Of a stretch of DNA of 64,000 nucleotides, positions 23,606 through 34,170 are shown piece after piece. The stretch is taken from contig NZ_KQ960175.1 of assembly GCF_001553115.1 (NCBI RefSeq), positions 1 to 64,000 of the forward strand, in the 5' to 3' direction. Below the pieces are notes generated by a model. That model did no database searches. It was not told the DNA's origin and worked only from the letters and a program-made list of their open reading frames with translations. Numbering within the stretch: the stretch's first letter is position 1; the number at the start of each line of letters is the position of its first letter. This DNA is from Aedoeadaptatus coxii (lineage in GTDB: Bacteria; Bacillota; Clostridia; Tissierellales; Peptoniphilaceae). A program made the position numbers and the translations under genes.

Positions 23606-24839
23606 GAACTTTTTTCACTTCATTTTTACGTTGTTGGCTGTCTCGCCACTTCATGATGACAAAATTCTTAAGAATCATTAAAGTCGAGAAGACCGGAACC
23701 GATAAAATCATGCCGATAACGCCAAAGGTTCCGCCGCCGACAAAAATACAAAGCAAAACAACTGCCGGATGTAGCCCTGTCCGCTTTCCTAAAATCTTAG
23801 GTGCAAATAAATTGTTTTCCGCCCATTGCAGGAAGACGAAGAAAATGCTGACCCAAATGGCCTTCGTCCAGGAGTCCATCACGGAGAAGAAAAAGGCGGG
23901 CACAAAGGCCAAAAACGGTCCGATATAGGGAATAATATCGGCGATGATGGTAATCAGACCGATGGCAACGGCAAAATTGACGCCGAGGATTAAAAGCATA
24001 ATCGTCGTCATAACGCCGACGATTACCGCCAGCAACAGTTTTCCCTTTACAAATTCCAACATGGCGGTGTTAATTTCAGACGCCAAATAGAGGATGTCGG
24101 AACGGTAAGTTGAAGGAATCAGTTTATACATTTTGACCTTGATCCGATTTTTATCGACCGTAAAGTAATAGGTTAGGATCAAAATTAAAACAAAGCTTAC
24201 CATTCGCCCAAGAGCTGCGTACATTCCAGACGCCATAAAACGCAATCGATCCAGCAAACTAGTTTGTACTGAATTTAAATACTGTTCGATACCCTCTTGA
24301 ATATTGTTTAAAATGCGGCTCATGTCGATGTTCGTTACTTTTTCAATATGATCCGCCAAATCTAAAATTTGAAGGTTCACATCGTTCACCAAATGGGGTA
24401 GCGAAATCAGAAGATTTCGCAGCTCCTCGATGGTCTTGGGCAAGACGACGAGAAAAAGCACGACGAGGATCAGGATAAATCCTACATAGACGATGAGGAC
24501 GCCCAAACGTCTGGATATTTTTTTTGTCTCCAAATACGTTACTAAGGGATTAATAATATAGGAAAGAACGACCGATATCACAATCGCCGCCAAGGTCGTA
24601 GGCAGTACGGGAAATCGATGAAATATATAGCGCAGGATAATAAAGAAAAGGATCGCCGATAAAAAGAGACCGACGCGCTTTAAATCGAAGCGTATCCGCT
24701 TGCTCTTATCGATGTGCTGATTTCCGATATTGATTAAATAGTAAACACTGAGCCCGATGAGTAAAATTAATAATAAACCGCGGATCACCACGAGAAAATT
24801 AGGAGTGACCACGTCGAAAAAAGAATCGGCTTGTCCCAT
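23601..24839 (-). CDS. AI-2E family transporter (PerM/YtvI-like permease)
   Basis: A 412-residue membrane protein with about eight predicted membrane segments and the family features in GPFLAFVPAFFFS and the late NLFAPKILGKRTGLHPAVVL stretch. Members have been linked to autoinducer-2 export, sodium/proton antiport and osmotic response; the substrate here is unknown. It is translated right after the Rrf2 regulator gene, two bases apart, and probably lies in its regulon. Confidence 0.9.
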   Translation of the reverse strand: MGQADSFFDVVTPNFLVVIRGLLLILLIGLSVYYLINIGNQHIDKSKRIRFDLKRVGLFLSAILFFIILRYIFHRFPVLPTTLAAIVISVVLSYIINPLVTYLETKKISRRLGVLIVYVGFILILVVLFLVVLPKTIEELRNLLISLPHLVNDVNLQILDLADHIEKVTNIDMSRILNNIQEGIEQYLNSVQTSLLDRLRFMASGMYAALGRMVSFVLILILTYYFTVDKNRIKVKMYKLIPSTYRSDILYLASEINTAMLEFVKGKLLLAVIVGVMTTIMLLILGVNFAVAIGLITIIADIIPYIGPFLAFVPAFFFSVMDSWTKAIWVSIFFVFLQWAENNLFAPKILGKRTGLHPAVVLLCIFVGGGTFGVIGMILSVPVFSTLMILKNFVIMKWRDSQQRKNEVKKVQ

Positions 24840-24841
24840 AG

Positions 24842-25240
24842 CTACCTCATGTCTTCAAGTGTCATAGAGTATAAGACATCGTCGACTTCTTCTTGGATGC
24901 GATCCAAAATCGTTTTTGCCGAGCAATCTCGGCCGCGATCACAATTGTGACCTTCCTCGCTGCTGCAACATGAAAAAGCCAATTCCCCTTCCAGGGCTTC
25001 GATGACATCGCCTATGGCAATTTTTTCCGGCGGTTCCGTCAATACATAACCGCCTTGTGCGCCGCGAATACTTTTTACCAAATTGCGTTTTTTTAAGCGT
25101 GAAAACAATTGTTCTAAATAAGCCACGCTGAGCCCTTCCTTTTCAGCAATATAGTTCACCGAAAGAGGGCCTCCTCCATAATTATTCGCTAAATGGGACA
25201 TGGCCATGAGACCGTAACGACCTCTCGTCGATAACTTCAT
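24842..25240 (-). CDS. Rrf2 family transcriptional regulator, IscR-like
   Basis: A 132-residue winged-helix regulator (MKLSTRGRYGLMAMSHLA, SVAYLEQLFSRLKK, IRGAQGGYVL). A cysteine group at residues 91, 92, 100 and 106 (CCSSEEGHNCDRGRDC) fits an IscR-type Fe-S binding loop, rather than CymR, which lacks it. No iscS/iscU genes follow, so its targets are elsewhere besides the permease gene downstream. A strong promoter and GGAGG site precede it. Confidence 0.88.
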   Translation of the reverse strand: MKLSTRGRYGLMAMSHLANNYGGGPLSVNYIAEKEGLSVAYLEQLFSRLKKRNLVKSIRGAQGGYVLTEPPEKIAIGDVIEALEGELAFSCCSSEEGHNCDRGRDCSAKTILDRIQEEVDDVLYSMTLEDMR

Positions 25241-25278
25241 GTCTTCACCTCCTTAATTCCGAGTAATTCTCTGTGAAT

Positions 25279-25307
25279 AAGATACTCTAAAGAAAGCGTA
25301 CTGTCAA
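25279..25307 (-). promoter_or_regulatory. Promoter of the Rrf2 regulator gene
   Basis: TTGACA (25302-25307), 17 bases and TATCTT (25279-25284) on the minus strand, directly after the leuS stop codon. Downstream of the -10, GAATTACTCGGAATT holds a short direct repeat that could be an autoregulatory site; this is a guess. Confidence 0.75.
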
Positions 25308-27716
25308 TTACTTGATAACGACATTTAATATCTTACCGGGCACGTAGATTTCTTTGACGACAGTTTTGCCTTCCGTTTGCTTTGCAAAATCTTCGTGTTC
25401 GTGAACGACTTTAAAGGCTTCTTCTTGAGATGCGTTTCGATTTAAAACCACTTTAAAACGAACTTTTCCGTTAAATTGTACGGGAACTTCGATGACATCT
25501 TCCACCGTCTTCGCTTCATCGTATGTGGGCCAGTGGGTCTCGCATAAATAGCCTTCGTAATCGAGCGCTTCCCAAAGCTCTTCTGTGATATGAGGTGCTA
25601 CGGGATTTAAGAGAATGAGGAAATCTCTAAATTCTTTACGATTAACGCCGTTTTTTTGGAAGATATTGACCAAGGTCATAAGTTGGGCAATGGCGGTATT
25701 GGCCTTTAAGTGTTCGTAATCGTAGCTGACTTTTTTAATGCTTTGATGCATTAACACTTCCATATCCTTGCGATATACATCGCCATCTTGAATATCTTCC
25801 GCTAAGGACCATACTCTTTCCAAGAATCGTCGACAACCTTTGACGCCGTTTTCAGACCAGGGCACGGATTTTTCAAAATCGCCGATAAACATTTCGTAAG
25901 TTCTCAACGTGTCGGCTCCGTAGCGATTGACGATATCGTCTGGATTTACGACATTTCCGCGGCTCTTACTCATTTTGCCGCCGTCTTCCCCTAAAATCAT
26001 GCCGTGGCTCGTCCGTTTTTGATAAGGCTCGTCGGTATTGACGACGCCGATATCGTAGAGGAATTTATGCCAAAAGCGCGAATACAACAAGTGAAGCGTG
26101 GTGTGTTCCATACCGCCGTTATACCAATCGACGGGCATAAAGTATTCGAGAGCTTCTTTCGATGCCAGGACGTCTTCGTTTTTCGGATCGGTATAGCGTA
26201 AATAATACCAGCTGCTGCCGGCCCATTGAGGCATGGTGTCGGTTTCGCGTTTGGCCGGCTTACCGCATTTCGGGCAGGTTGTGTTGACCCAATCCTCCAC
26301 CTCCGAAAGGGGGCTTTGTCCATTATCTGTGGGCTCATAATTTTCCACTTCGGGAAGCTCTAAAGGTAATTCGTCTTCCGGAACGGGAACCCATCCGCAT
26401 TCGTCGCAGTGAATGAGGGGGATCGGCTCTCCCCAATAACGTTGTCTCGAGAATACCCAGTCTCTTAATTTATAATTGGTTTGCTTTTTGCCCAACCCAT
26501 TTTCCGTAATCCATTGGATCATCGTATCGATGGCATCTTTTACGGATTTTCCGTTTAAGAAATCCGAATTGATCATAATGCCTTCCGAAACATCGGTATA
26601 AGCTTCTTCTTCCACATTGCCGCCTTCGATGACGGGAATAATGGGAAGATCGAATTTTTTGGCAAATTCCCAGTCTCTTTGATCGTGTCCGGGTACCGAC
26701 ATAATCGCGCCGGTGCCGTAGGTCATTAAAACGTAGTCGGAAATCCAAATCGGTATTTCTTTTCCATTGGCAGGGTTAATGCCCACAAGGCCTTTCAGCG
26801 GAACGCCGGTTTTTTCTTTGGAAAGTTCCGTACGTTCAAAGTCGGATTTCTTTTCAACTTCCGCAAGATAAGCCTTTACTTCATCCATGTTTTCGATTTT
26901 ATCGGCGTAATCGGTCACGATCGGGTGCTCAGGTGCTACTACCATATAGGTGGCGCCGAAAAGCGTATCGGGTCGCGTCGTGAACACGTGAAGTACCGTA
27001 TCCGTATCTTTCACTTTAAAGTGAATTTCCGCGCCTACGCTCTTCCCGATCCAGTTGCGTTGTTGAATTTTTACGGGCTCAATAAAATCTACCGTATCCA
27101 AACCTTCCAACAGGCGATCGGCGTATTCGGTTATACGAAGCATCCATTGACTGCGGCGACGATGTTTTACGACAGTGCCGCAGCGTTCGCATTTACCACC
27201 GACGACTTCTTCATTGGCGAGGCCTACTTTACAGGAAGGGCACCAGTTGACGGGCATTTCTTCCTTATACGCTAAGCCGCGTTTAAATAATTGCAGGAAA
27301 ATCCATTGTGTCCAGCGATAGTATTTCGGATCCGTCGTATTGATTTCGCGACTCCAATCGAAACTAAAGCCTAAGCTTTTCAATTGCTTTTTAAAATTCT
27401 CGATGTTTCGCTCCGTAACAATGCGAGGATGGATCTTATTTTTAATAGCGTAGTTTTCCGTCGGGAGACCAAATGCATCCCAACCCATGGTAAAGATGAC
27501 ATTTTCGCCTTCATAACGTCTTTTACGCGCTACAATATCGAGGGCCGTATACGGTCTCGGATGGCCGACGTGAAGGCCTTGTCCGGAGGGATATGGAAAT
27601 TCTACTAAGGGGTAAAATTTCTTCTTTTCGGGATCCAAAGTCGCTTTATAGGTTTCGTGCTCGTCCCAAAAATCTTGCCACTTCTTTTCTATCTGTTTCG
27701 GATCATATTCTTTCAT
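25308..27716 (-). CDS. leuS: Leucyl-tRNA synthetase
   Basis: An 802-residue class I synthetase of the bacterial type: HIGH-like [18 protein letters not shown], the CP1 editing domain ([19 protein letters not shown]), zinc-binding cysteines ([13 protein letters not shown]), the KMSKS loop [10 protein letters not shown] and the anticodon-binding end. ATG 27716 is chosen over 27743 since the longer form overlaps asnS and lacks a site; AGAAAGGG lies nine bases upstream. It is the last gene of nrdR-rarA-asnS-leuS. Confidence 0.97.
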   Translation of the reverse strand: MKEYDPKQIEKKWQDFWDEHETYKATLDPEKKKFYPLVEFPYPSGQGLHVGHPRPYTALDIVARKRRYEGENVIFTMGWDAFGLPTENYAIKNKIHPRIVTERNIENFKKQLKSLGFSFDWSREINTTDPKYYRWTQWIFLQLFKRGLAYKEEMPVNWCPSCKVGLANEEVVGGKCERCGTVVKHRRRSQWMLRITEYADRLLEGLDTVDFIEPVKIQQRNWIGKSVGAEIHFKVKDTDTVLHVFTTRPDTLFGATYMVVAPEHPIVTDYADKIENMDEVKAYLAEVEKKSDFERTELSKEKTGVPLKGLVGINPANGKEIPIWISDYVLMTYGTGAIMSVPGHDQRDWEFAKKFDLPIIPVIEGGNVEEEAYTDVSEGIMINSDFLNGKSVKDAIDTMIQWITENGLGKKQTNYKLRDWVFSRQRYWGEPIPLIHCDECGWVPVPEDELPLELPEVENYEPTDNGQSPLSEVEDWVNTTCPKCGKPAKRETDTMPQWAGSSWYYLRYTDPKNEDVLASKEALEYFMPVDWYNGGMEHTTLHLLYSRFWHKFLYDIGVVNTDEPYQKRTSHGMILGEDGGKMSKSRGNVVNPDDIVNRYGADTLRTYEMFIGDFEKSVPWSENGVKGCRRFLERVWSLAEDIQDGDVYRKDMEVLMHQSIKKVSYDYEHLKANTAIAQLMTLVNIFQKNGVNRKEFRDFLILLNPVAPHITEELWEALDYEGYLCETHWPTYDEAKTVEDVIEVPVQFNGKVRFKVVLNRNASQEEAFKVVHEHEDFAKQTEGKTVVKEIYVPGKILNVVIK

Positions 27717-27729
27717 GGGAGTGCCCTTT

Positions 27730-29109
27730 CTAAAATTCTGCATTGCCTACGGTTCTCGGGAAGGGAATGACGTCGCGAATATTTTTCATGCCCGTAACGT
27801 ACATGACGGCGCGTTCAAAACCGAGACCGTATCCCGAGTGTACGACGCTTCCGTAACGGCGCAAATCGAGATACCATTCATAATTATCACCTGTTAAACC
27901 GAGATCCTTCATCTTCGCTTCCAAAACGTCTAAACGCTCTTCTCTTTGAGAACCTCCGATAATTTCGCCGATGCCCGGTACGAGTAAATCCATTGCGGCC
28001 ACGGTTTTCTTATCTTCGTTTTCTCTCATGTAGAAGGCCTTAATTTCTTTCGGGTAATCCGTAATAAAAACGGGCTTTTTGTAAACTTCTTCGGTAATAT
28101 AGCGTTCATGTTCTGTTTGAAGATCGATTCCCCAGGAGACGGGATACTTAAATTCGCGATCGCATTTTTCTAAAATGTCGATGGCTTCGGTGTACGTGAT
28201 GCGGACAAAATCCGATTCCATTACATTTTTCAAACGATCGATTAAGCCTTTATCGATAAAGGAGTTGAAGAACTCAAGCTCTTTCGGAGCATGTTCGAAG
28301 ACGTAGTTAATAATGTATTTGAGCATGGCTTCCGCCACATCCATGTTTACATTGAGATCGGCAAAGGCCATTTCCGGCTCGATCATCCAGAATTCCGCCG
28401 CATGGCGTTGGGTGTTGGAGTTTTCGGCACGGAATGTCGGACCGAAGGTATAAACATCTCTAAAAGCTAGTGCATAAGCTTCCGCTTGTAATTGACCGCT
28501 AACCGTAAGGTTCGCATGCTTACCGAAGAAGTCCTCTTCAAAATCGACGACGCCGTCTTTTTTCGGAACGTTATTTAAATCAAATGTCGTTACTTGGAAC
28601 ATTTCGCCGGCGCCTTCCGCATCGGAAGCCGTAATAATGGGCGTATGCACGTAGACGAAGTTGCGTTGTTGGAAAAATTCATGAATGGCAAAAGCGATCA
28701 GACTGCGTACGCGGAACACCGCTTGAAATGTATTAGTACGAGGACGTAGATGCGCCTTGGTTCGCAAATATTCAAATGTATGGCGCTTCTTTTGAAGAGG
28801 ATAATCCGATTCCGCCAAATGTAAGGGTTCGATTTTTGTCGCGTGAATTTCAATCGGTTGTTTAGCGCCGGGGCTTTCTACCAGATTTCCTTCTACTCGA
28901 ATAGAACTGTAAAGGGGATATTTTGAAATTTCTTTAAAGTTTTCAATATCACCTTCATAAACCACTTGAATTCCGTCGAATCCACTGCCATCGGTAAGTT
29001 GAATAAAACCGAAATTCTTGGAATCTCTCGACGTCTTAATCCAACCTTCAAGCACCATTTCTTGGTCCAAATAATCGTTATAATGTTCTAATACTTCACG
29101 AATTTTCAC
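27730..29109 (-). CDS. asnS: Asparaginyl-tRNA synthetase
   Basis: A 459-residue class IIb synthetase with an OB-fold anticodon domain (about 15-100) and catalytic core; motif 2 [21 protein letters not shown] and motif 3 [11 protein letters not shown]. The sequence and HAAEFWM pattern fit AsnRS rather than AspRS. The genome also carries gatCAB, so the latter may chiefly serve glutaminyl-tRNA formation. It overlaps rarA by 14 bases. Confidence 0.95.
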   Translation of the reverse strand: MKIREVLEHYNDYLDQEMVLEGWIKTSRDSKNFGFIQLTDGSGFDGIQVVYEGDIENFKEISKYPLYSSIRVEGNLVESPGAKQPIEIHATKIEPLHLAESDYPLQKKRHTFEYLRTKAHLRPRTNTFQAVFRVRSLIAFAIHEFFQQRNFVYVHTPIITASDAEGAGEMFQVTTFDLNNVPKKDGVVDFEEDFFGKHANLTVSGQLQAEAYALAFRDVYTFGPTFRAENSNTQRHAAEFWMIEPEMAFADLNVNMDVAEAMLKYIINYVFEHAPKELEFFNSFIDKGLIDRLKNVMESDFVRITYTEAIDILEKCDREFKYPVSWGIDLQTEHERYITEEVYKKPVFITDYPKEIKAFYMRENEDKKTVAAMDLLVPGIGEIIGGSQREERLDVLEAKMKDLGLTGDNYEWYLDLRRYGSVVHSGYGLGFERAVMYVTGMKNIRDVIPFPRTVGNAEF

Positions 29110-30421
29110 TCTCGTCCTCCTGATGTATTTTATTTAAGTACTCGTTTATCTTTATTTCATGTCCTCGATCCGAGGGTTTGTAATAGGCCGTTTCTTCCAT
29201 GTCCAAAGGCAAATAGCGTTGGGTAACGTAAGCATCGGGATAATCGTGAGGGTAGCGATACCCTTCGTGTTCTTCCAGAGGTTGATGCTGATCCCTTAAA
29301 TAAGGCGGAATGACTCTGCCGATTCCGCGCTTCACATCTTCCATCGCGCGATTAATCGCCATGTAGCTTCGATTGCTTTTTGGCGCCGTCGCCAAATAAG
29401 TTACCGCTTGCGCCAGTGTAATTCTCCCCTCGGGCATTCCGATAACCCTAAGGGTTTGAAAGGCGGAGACCGCCATGGTGATGGCATATGGATCGGCGTT
29501 TCCAATGTCTTCCGATGCAGAAATCATCATGCGTCTGGCGATAAATTCCGGCTCTTCACCGGAATCCAGCATCTTGGCTAAATAAAATACGGCGGCATTC
29601 GGATCCGATCCGCGAATGGATTTTATAAAGGCTGAAATTGTATCGTAATGTTCGTTTCCATCCCGGTCGTAACGTTGAGAACGTCGTAATGACGATGCCG
29701 AGACATCATCCGCCGTAATAAGAATCGTACCATTTTCCTTAGGCGGGGTACTCAGAACGCAGATCTCCAAAAGATTAAGAGCCGATCGCCCATCGCCATG
29801 GCTCATGGCGATGAGATTTTCGAAGGCGCCCTCTTCAAACTGAATATCCTCTTTTCCAAAGCCCCTTACCTCATCGGCAAGGGCACGGTGTAAAAGCTCC
29901 CTTATGGCGTCATCGTTTAAGGGATTCAACTGAACCACCTGCAGTCGAGATAAAAGAGCGGAATTAACGTAAAAATAGGGATTTTCCGTGGTGGCACCCA
30001 TTAAAATGATCTTGCCTTTTTCCACATAGGGAAGCAACACATCTTGCTGGGATTTATTGAAGCGATGAATTTCATCGAGGAATAGGACGGTCTCCTGTCC
30101 CTGCCCTCCCAAGCGATCTTCAGCCTCTTTTAAAACTTCCCGCAACTCCTTCACATTGCTTGTAACGGCACTGATGACGACAAATGCGCGATTCGATGTC
30201 TTGGCTACGATTTCTGCTAACGTCGTTTTACCAATGCCCGGCGGTCCGTAAAAAAGAAGGGACGGCAAAAATTGCGTACGCAAAATCCGATCGATGTACT
30301 TTCCCCGTCCGACTACGTGATCTTGGCCGACGTAATCGTCGAGTTTCATAGGGCGCATGCGTTCGGCTAAAGGTGCCGTCTCTTTTAAGTGATTGTTCAT
30401 CTGAAATTCAAATAAATCCAT
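29096..30421 (-). CDS. rarA: Replication-associated recombination protein A (AAA+ ATPase)
   Basis: A 441-residue AAA+ protein of the RarA/MgsA/WRNIP1 family: Walker [13 protein letters not shown] (about residues 59-70), Walker [12 protein letters not shown], sensor 1 GATTENP, and the carboxyl tetramerisation region ([14 protein letters not shown]). It acts at stalled replication forks with SSB and RecA. The start at 30421 follows AGGTGATT; a GTG at 30427 is also possible. It begins seven bases after nrdR. Confidence 0.95.
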   Translation of the reverse strand: MDLFEFQMNNHLKETAPLAERMRPMKLDDYVGQDHVVGRGKYIDRILRTQFLPSLLFYGPPGIGKTTLAEIVAKTSNRAFVVISAVTSNVKELREVLKEAEDRLGGQGQETVLFLDEIHRFNKSQQDVLLPYVEKGKIILMGATTENPYFYVNSALLSRLQVVQLNPLNDDAIRELLHRALADEVRGFGKEDIQFEEGAFENLIAMSHGDGRSALNLLEICVLSTPPKENGTILITADDVSASSLRRSQRYDRDGNEHYDTISAFIKSIRGSDPNAAVFYLAKMLDSGEEPEFIARRMMISASEDIGNADPYAITMAVSAFQTLRVIGMPEGRITLAQAVTYLATAPKSNRSYMAINRAMEDVKRGIGRVIPPYLRDQHQPLEEHEGYRYPHDYPDAYVTQRYLPLDMEETAYYKPSDRGHEIKINEYLNKIHQEDESENS

Positions 30422-30427
30422 AATCAC

Positions 30428-30892
30428 CTACTTTTCGTTGTCGCGTTTTTTAAGCTCTTCCAATTCTTTTAGAAAACTGTCGATGTCCTGAAAACGTCTA
30501 TAAACCGATGCAAAGCGAACATAAGCCACTTCATCGAGATCTTTTAGCCGTTCCAAAATCATTTCGCCGATTTCATCGCTGGTAATTTGTTTTACCATTT
30601 TGCTCTGAAGCGTAGCTTCGATATCGTCCACTACGGCTTCCATAGATTCCAAACTGACCGGCCTCTTTTCACATGACTTAATAAGGCCTTTTAAAATTTT
30701 ATTTCGATCGAACACATCGATGCCGCCGCTCTTTTTTTTAACGGTCATCGGCACCACTTCGATTTGTTCATAGGTCGTGAATCGTCTTCCGCAGGCAATA
30801 CACTCTCTCCTGCGCCTAATGGACGCGCCTTCCTCCGTCGGGCGAGAATCGACGACCTTTGAATCCAAATGATGACAATAAGGACAGCGCAT
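30428..30892 (-). CDS. nrdR: Transcriptional repressor of ribonucleotide reductase genes
   Basis: A 154-residue NrdR with an amino-terminal zinc ribbon (Cys3, Cys6, Cys31, Cys34) and an ATP-cone (about 49-139). It senses ATP/dATP and represses nrd genes by binding NrdR boxes; no nrd gene lies here. The gene follows the ftsZ terminator with AGGAGG before its start, and no separate promoter is obvious. Confidence 0.97.
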   Translation of the reverse strand: MRCPYCHHLDSKVVDSRPTEEGASIRRRRECIACGRRFTTYEQIEVVPMTVKKKSGGIDVFDRNKILKGLIKSCEKRPVSLESMEAVVDDIEATLQSKMVKQITSDEIGEMILERLKDLDEVAYVRFASVYRRFQDIDSFLKELEELKKRDNEK

Positions 30893-30910
30893 GATTCACC
30901 TCCTAAAAGT

Positions 30911-30936
30911 AAAAGACGTATCCCGCAGGATACGTC
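30911..30936 (-). terminator. Terminator of ftsZ
   Basis: GACGTATCC and GGATACGTC form a nine-bp stem with a four-base loop (30915-30936), followed by TTTTACTTTT on the minus strand. Confidence 0.88.
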
Positions 30937-30945
30937 AATGATTTA

Positions 30946-32037
30946 CTATCTCATTCTGCGAAGAAAATCCGGAATATTTAACTCGTCGTCATTTTCTTTC
31001 TTGCCGGATCCGCTCACTTTTTCATTTTGATCGTCTTTAGCCACGTTAAAGCCTTTCGCCGGTTTCTTCGGCTTTTCGTCATTGCCTTGATCGAATTCCG
31101 TTGCGATAACGGTAATCTTCACTTGATCTTTCAAAGATTCGTCGATACCTGCGCCGAAAATAATGTTGGCATCTTCATCGACTGTGGAACGAATTAAATC
31201 GGCCGCTTCGTTCATTTCAAACATACCTAAATCGTTGCCGGAAGTAATGTTTAATAGAACGGACTTGGCTCCTTCAATAGAGGTTTCGAGTAAGGGACTT
31301 TCTACGGCGTTGCGAGCAGCCTCAGTTGCTCTGTCATCGCCGGATGCATAACCGATACCCATATGAGCGATACCTTTGTCGTGCATAACGGTCTTAACAT
31401 CGGCAAAGTCTAAGTTAATGACATTGGGAACGCTGATTAATTCGGAAATACCTTGAATACCTTGTTTTAAGATTTCATCCGCCATATTGAAAGCTTCCGA
31501 GAATGTCGTTTTCTTGTCGGAAATATTAAACAATCTGTCGTTTGGAATAATAACTAAGGTATCTACTTTTCCTCTTAGTTCTTCAATACCGCGAATGGCT
31601 TGTTTCGTGCGGCGAGCACCTTCAAAAGTGAAGGGTTTCGTTACGACGCCTACCGTTAGGGCGCCTAAATCTTTTGCCACATCGGCGATAATGGGAGCTG
31701 CACCTGTACCGGTACCGCCGCCCATGCCGGCAGTAATGAAAACCATGTCCGCTCCGCTTAATGCTTCGCGAATTTCATCTAAACTTTCTTCGGCCGATTG
31801 TTCACCGATGTCGGGGTTTGCACCGGCACCGAGGCCTCTCGTAATTTTTTCACCGATTTGAATTTTCGTTTCAGCTAAAGAGTTCTTTAGCGCTTGACGA
31901 TCGGTATTGATGGCGAGGAATTCCACGCCGCGTACACCGGCATTAATCATACGGTTTACGGCATTGTTTCCGCCGCCGCCAACGCCGGCTACTTTAATTT
32001 TTGCAAATTCTTCGTGATCCATATCAAAATCCAACAT
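30946..32037 (-). CDS. ftsZ: Cell division protein FtsZ
   Basis: A 363-residue tubulin homologue that polymerises with GTP into the division ring. The GTP-binding tubulin signature GGGTGTG stands at residues 106-112, the T7 loop NLDFADV is intact, and the carboxyl peptide [14 protein letters not shown] is the conserved binding site for ring partners. The variable linker is short (about 325-350). There is no ftsA next to it. It has its own promoter and terminator. Confidence 0.98.
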   Translation of the reverse strand: MLDFDMDHEEFAKIKVAGVGGGGNNAVNRMINAGVRGVEFLAINTDRQALKNSLAETKIQIGEKITRGLGAGANPDIGEQSAEESLDEIREALSGADMVFITAGMGGGTGTGAAPIIADVAKDLGALTVGVVTKPFTFEGARRTKQAIRGIEELRGKVDTLVIIPNDRLFNISDKKTTFSEAFNMADEILKQGIQGISELISVPNVINLDFADVKTVMHDKGIAHMGIGYASGDDRATEAARNAVESPLLETSIEGAKSVLLNITSGNDLGMFEMNEAADLIRSTVDEDANIIFGAGIDESLKDQVKITVIATEFDQGNDEKPKKPAKGFNVAKDDQNEKVSGSGKKENDDELNIPDFLRRMR

Positions 32038-32088
32038 TTAAATCCTCCTAATCGCGCAAATAGCCATGAAATCGAATCAATTTATTAC

Positions 32089-32117
32089 ATTTTATAGAGA
32101 AAATCTGTACAAGTCAA
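32089..32117 (-). promoter_or_regulatory. Promoter of ftsZ
   Basis: TTGACT (32112-32117), 17 bases and TAAAAT (32089-32094) on the minus strand in the gap after ftsQ. Confidence 0.75.
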
Positions 32118-32128
32118 GAAAAGGCGGT

Positions 32129-33076
32129 TTATCTCGTTTTTTCTTCTTTATCCGTACTTTTTTCTTTTTTGCTGTCGCCGGAACCTTCCTCTTTTTGAGA
32201 AGGTTTTTTTGAACTTTTTTCGGATTTCGTCGGCTTTTCGCCTTTATCGTCCTTATCATCTTTCGGGGAATCGCTTCGCGCATTATCCTGTTCCCCATCC
32301 GGTTCCCCTTCGTCCTCATCCATGCTCGAAGGCTTCACGGCGATGGGGTGATCACCCTGATCCAGGAAAATCTCCCGGTAACTTTCATCCTTCGTTTTCA
32401 TTTCTTTCCGAATTTCTTCAAGCTGCTTCACTTTATAATCAGCGTCGTTAAAACTTCCTATGTGAACGATGGTGCCGTCGGAAAACGAAATTTTAACTCC
32501 TCGATCCAATATGGCTAAGGTATTAATGTCTTTCTTTATTTCGGAGCGGAACAACGCACGAATCATGGCAATTTTCTTTTCATTGCCAGTTTCGCAAAAC
32601 GCCACCTGACCGAGTTTAATGCCGCTTGTGGGAATGCCTGTAATTTTCGGGAGATCCGTATCATAGGATCTCGTCTTCGCCAAGGCCTTAAAATCCTCGT
32701 TCACGAGGATGTATCCGTCACCGCTGTAAAGCTGCGCCGAAGGTGTTTCCTCCTCAATGGCAATGGTCAGCGTATGGGGAAAAGAAATGCCGATGTCCGC
32801 ACTCTTGACGTAAGGCAATTGTTCTAAACGATTTTTCAAGCTCTTGCGATCCATCGTAAGATAGCTTTTGTTTACGTAATCGTCTGCGATTTGGCGAATG
32901 GTAGTCTTCGGTATTTTCTTGGTGCCCGAAATCGCCACCCCTTGCGTCGCCGTTAAAGATGAAAATAAAATACAACCGCCGCCAATTAAAGCGATTAACA
33001 CTACGGCGAGCAAAATTCGCCGATTGCGATATTTACGTTTCAGTTTTCTCTTGCGTTTCCTTCTGCCTTCTGTCAT
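32129..33076 (-). CDS. ftsQ: Cell division protein FtsQ/DivIB
   Basis: A 315-residue bitopic protein: a very basic cytoplasmic start (RRKRKRKLKRKYRNRR), one membrane segment (about 22-42), a POTRA domain (TQGVAISGTKKIPKTTIRQI onward) and a beta domain. The last 70 or so residues are a charged Lys/Glu/Ser/Asp tail without structure. It joins FtsL and DivIC/FtsB to steer septal wall synthesis. It overlaps murG (ATGA). Confidence 0.88.
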   Translation of the reverse strand: MTEGRRKRKRKLKRKYRNRRILLAVVLIALIGGGCILFSSLTATQGVAISGTKKIPKTTIRQIADDYVNKSYLTMDRKSLKNRLEQLPYVKSADIGISFPHTLTIAIEEETPSAQLYSGDGYILVNEDFKALAKTRSYDTDLPKITGIPTSGIKLGQVAFCETGNEKKIAMIRALFRSEIKKDINTLAILDRGVKISFSDGTIVHIGSFNDADYKVKQLEEIRKEMKTKDESYREIFLDQGDHPIAVKPSSMDEDEGEPDGEQDNARSDSPKDDKDDKGEKPTKSEKSSKKPSQKEEGSGDSKKEKSTDKEEKTR

Positions 33077-34170
33077 GGTGCCACCACTTCTAAAATGGCA
33101 TCCACAATTTCTTCCGTACCCTTTGGATTAATAAGGCCGTAGGCATGATTTCCCATCACCTTGGATTTTTCTTCGTTTCCTAAAAGGTCTTCCATGGCAT
33201 TAAATAACACGTCGCCATTTAAATCTTTTTCTTCGATGACTTCTGCCGCATCGGCTTTTTTATAACTCATGGCGTTGTGATATTGATGGTTGCCTGCCGT
33301 ATAGGCCTTCGGAATTAAAATGGAAGGCAAGTGCATGGCGCTGATTTCTGCCAATGTCATGGCGGAAGAGGACGCCACCACAAGTTTCGCCACCGCTAGG
33401 AATTCGGGGATTTGATGAGAGTAATCCAATATGGTATAGGAGTCTCCGTCTACCTCGGGCATTCGATCCATAAAACCGTCATAGTGTTCCTTGCCCGTAA
33501 TGTGTACTAAATGGAAAGGCAACTCTTTGTGCTTTTCCATTATTTCTAAAATCGCATCATTTGTCGATTCCTGACCGCCGCTTCCGCCGAAGGAAAGTAC
33601 TAATGGTTTTTTATCGTCAAGCCCTAAGGTTTGAAGGGCTTTCTCTCTTTGTACTTTTTGGAAACTTGAGCGAATGGGATTGCCCGTGTACAGTTTTTTT
33701 GTGTGTTCCGGGAAGAAATGTTCCGCTTCTTTAAAACTATAGGCAATTAAATCCACTCGTTTGGCAAGGAGACGATTCGTCTTGCCCGGATAGGCATTTT
33801 GCTCCTGTATGACAGTGGCGATATGTTTACTCTGAGCCTTTAACACAATGGGGGCGCAGACGTAACCTCCCGTTCCAATAACCACATCGGGCTTGAACTC
33901 TCTTAAAATCTGACCTGCATCATGAAGACCTCTTAAAAGCTCCATCATAGTGAGAATCGATTCTTTATTTATTTTTTTTCGGGGAAAGCCTTGAATATGC
34001 ACGGGAGCGAATTTCAGACCTTCTTTTTTGGCAAGCTCCTCTTCCATGCTGTCTTTTTTCCCGACATAGAGAATGTCTACATCCTCTACTCTCTTTTTTA
34101 ATGCTTCACCGATAGCCAACGCGGGATAAATATGGCCGCCGGTGCCGCCACCTGAGAGAATAACTTTCAA
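33073..34170 (-). CDS. murG: UDP-GlcNAc:lipid I N-acetylglucosaminyltransferase MurG
   Basis: A 365-residue GT-B glycosyltransferase that makes lipid II on the inner membrane face. GGTGGHIYPALAIGEAL at the start and SFGGSGGQ / SSSAMTLAEISAM in the donor half are conserved. It starts with TTG (GGAG seven bases upstream), which overlaps the ftsW stop as TTGA. Confidence 0.96.
   Translation of the reverse strand: MKVILSGGGTGGHIYPALAIGEALKKRVEDVDILYVGKKDSMEEELAKKEGLKFAPVHIQGFPRKKINKESILTMMELLRGLHDAGQILREFKPDVVIGTGGYVCAPIVLKAQSKHIATVIQEQNAYPGKTNRLLAKRVDLIAYSFKEAEHFFPEHTKKLYTGNPIRSSFQKVQREKALQTLGLDDKKPLVLSFGGSGGQESTNDAILEIMEKHKELPFHLVHITGKEHYDGFMDRMPEVDGDSYTILDYSHQIPEFLAVAKLVVASSSAMTLAEISAMHLPSILIPKAYTAGNHQYHNAMSYKKADAAEVIEEKDLNGDVLFNAMEDLLGNEEKSKVMGNHAYGLINPKGTEEIVDAILEVVAP

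Noticed and set aside
32092-32319. Lys/Arg-rich minus-strand frame inside the end of ftsQ
   Set aside because: It is the shifted reading of the charged FtsQ tail, not a separate basic protein.
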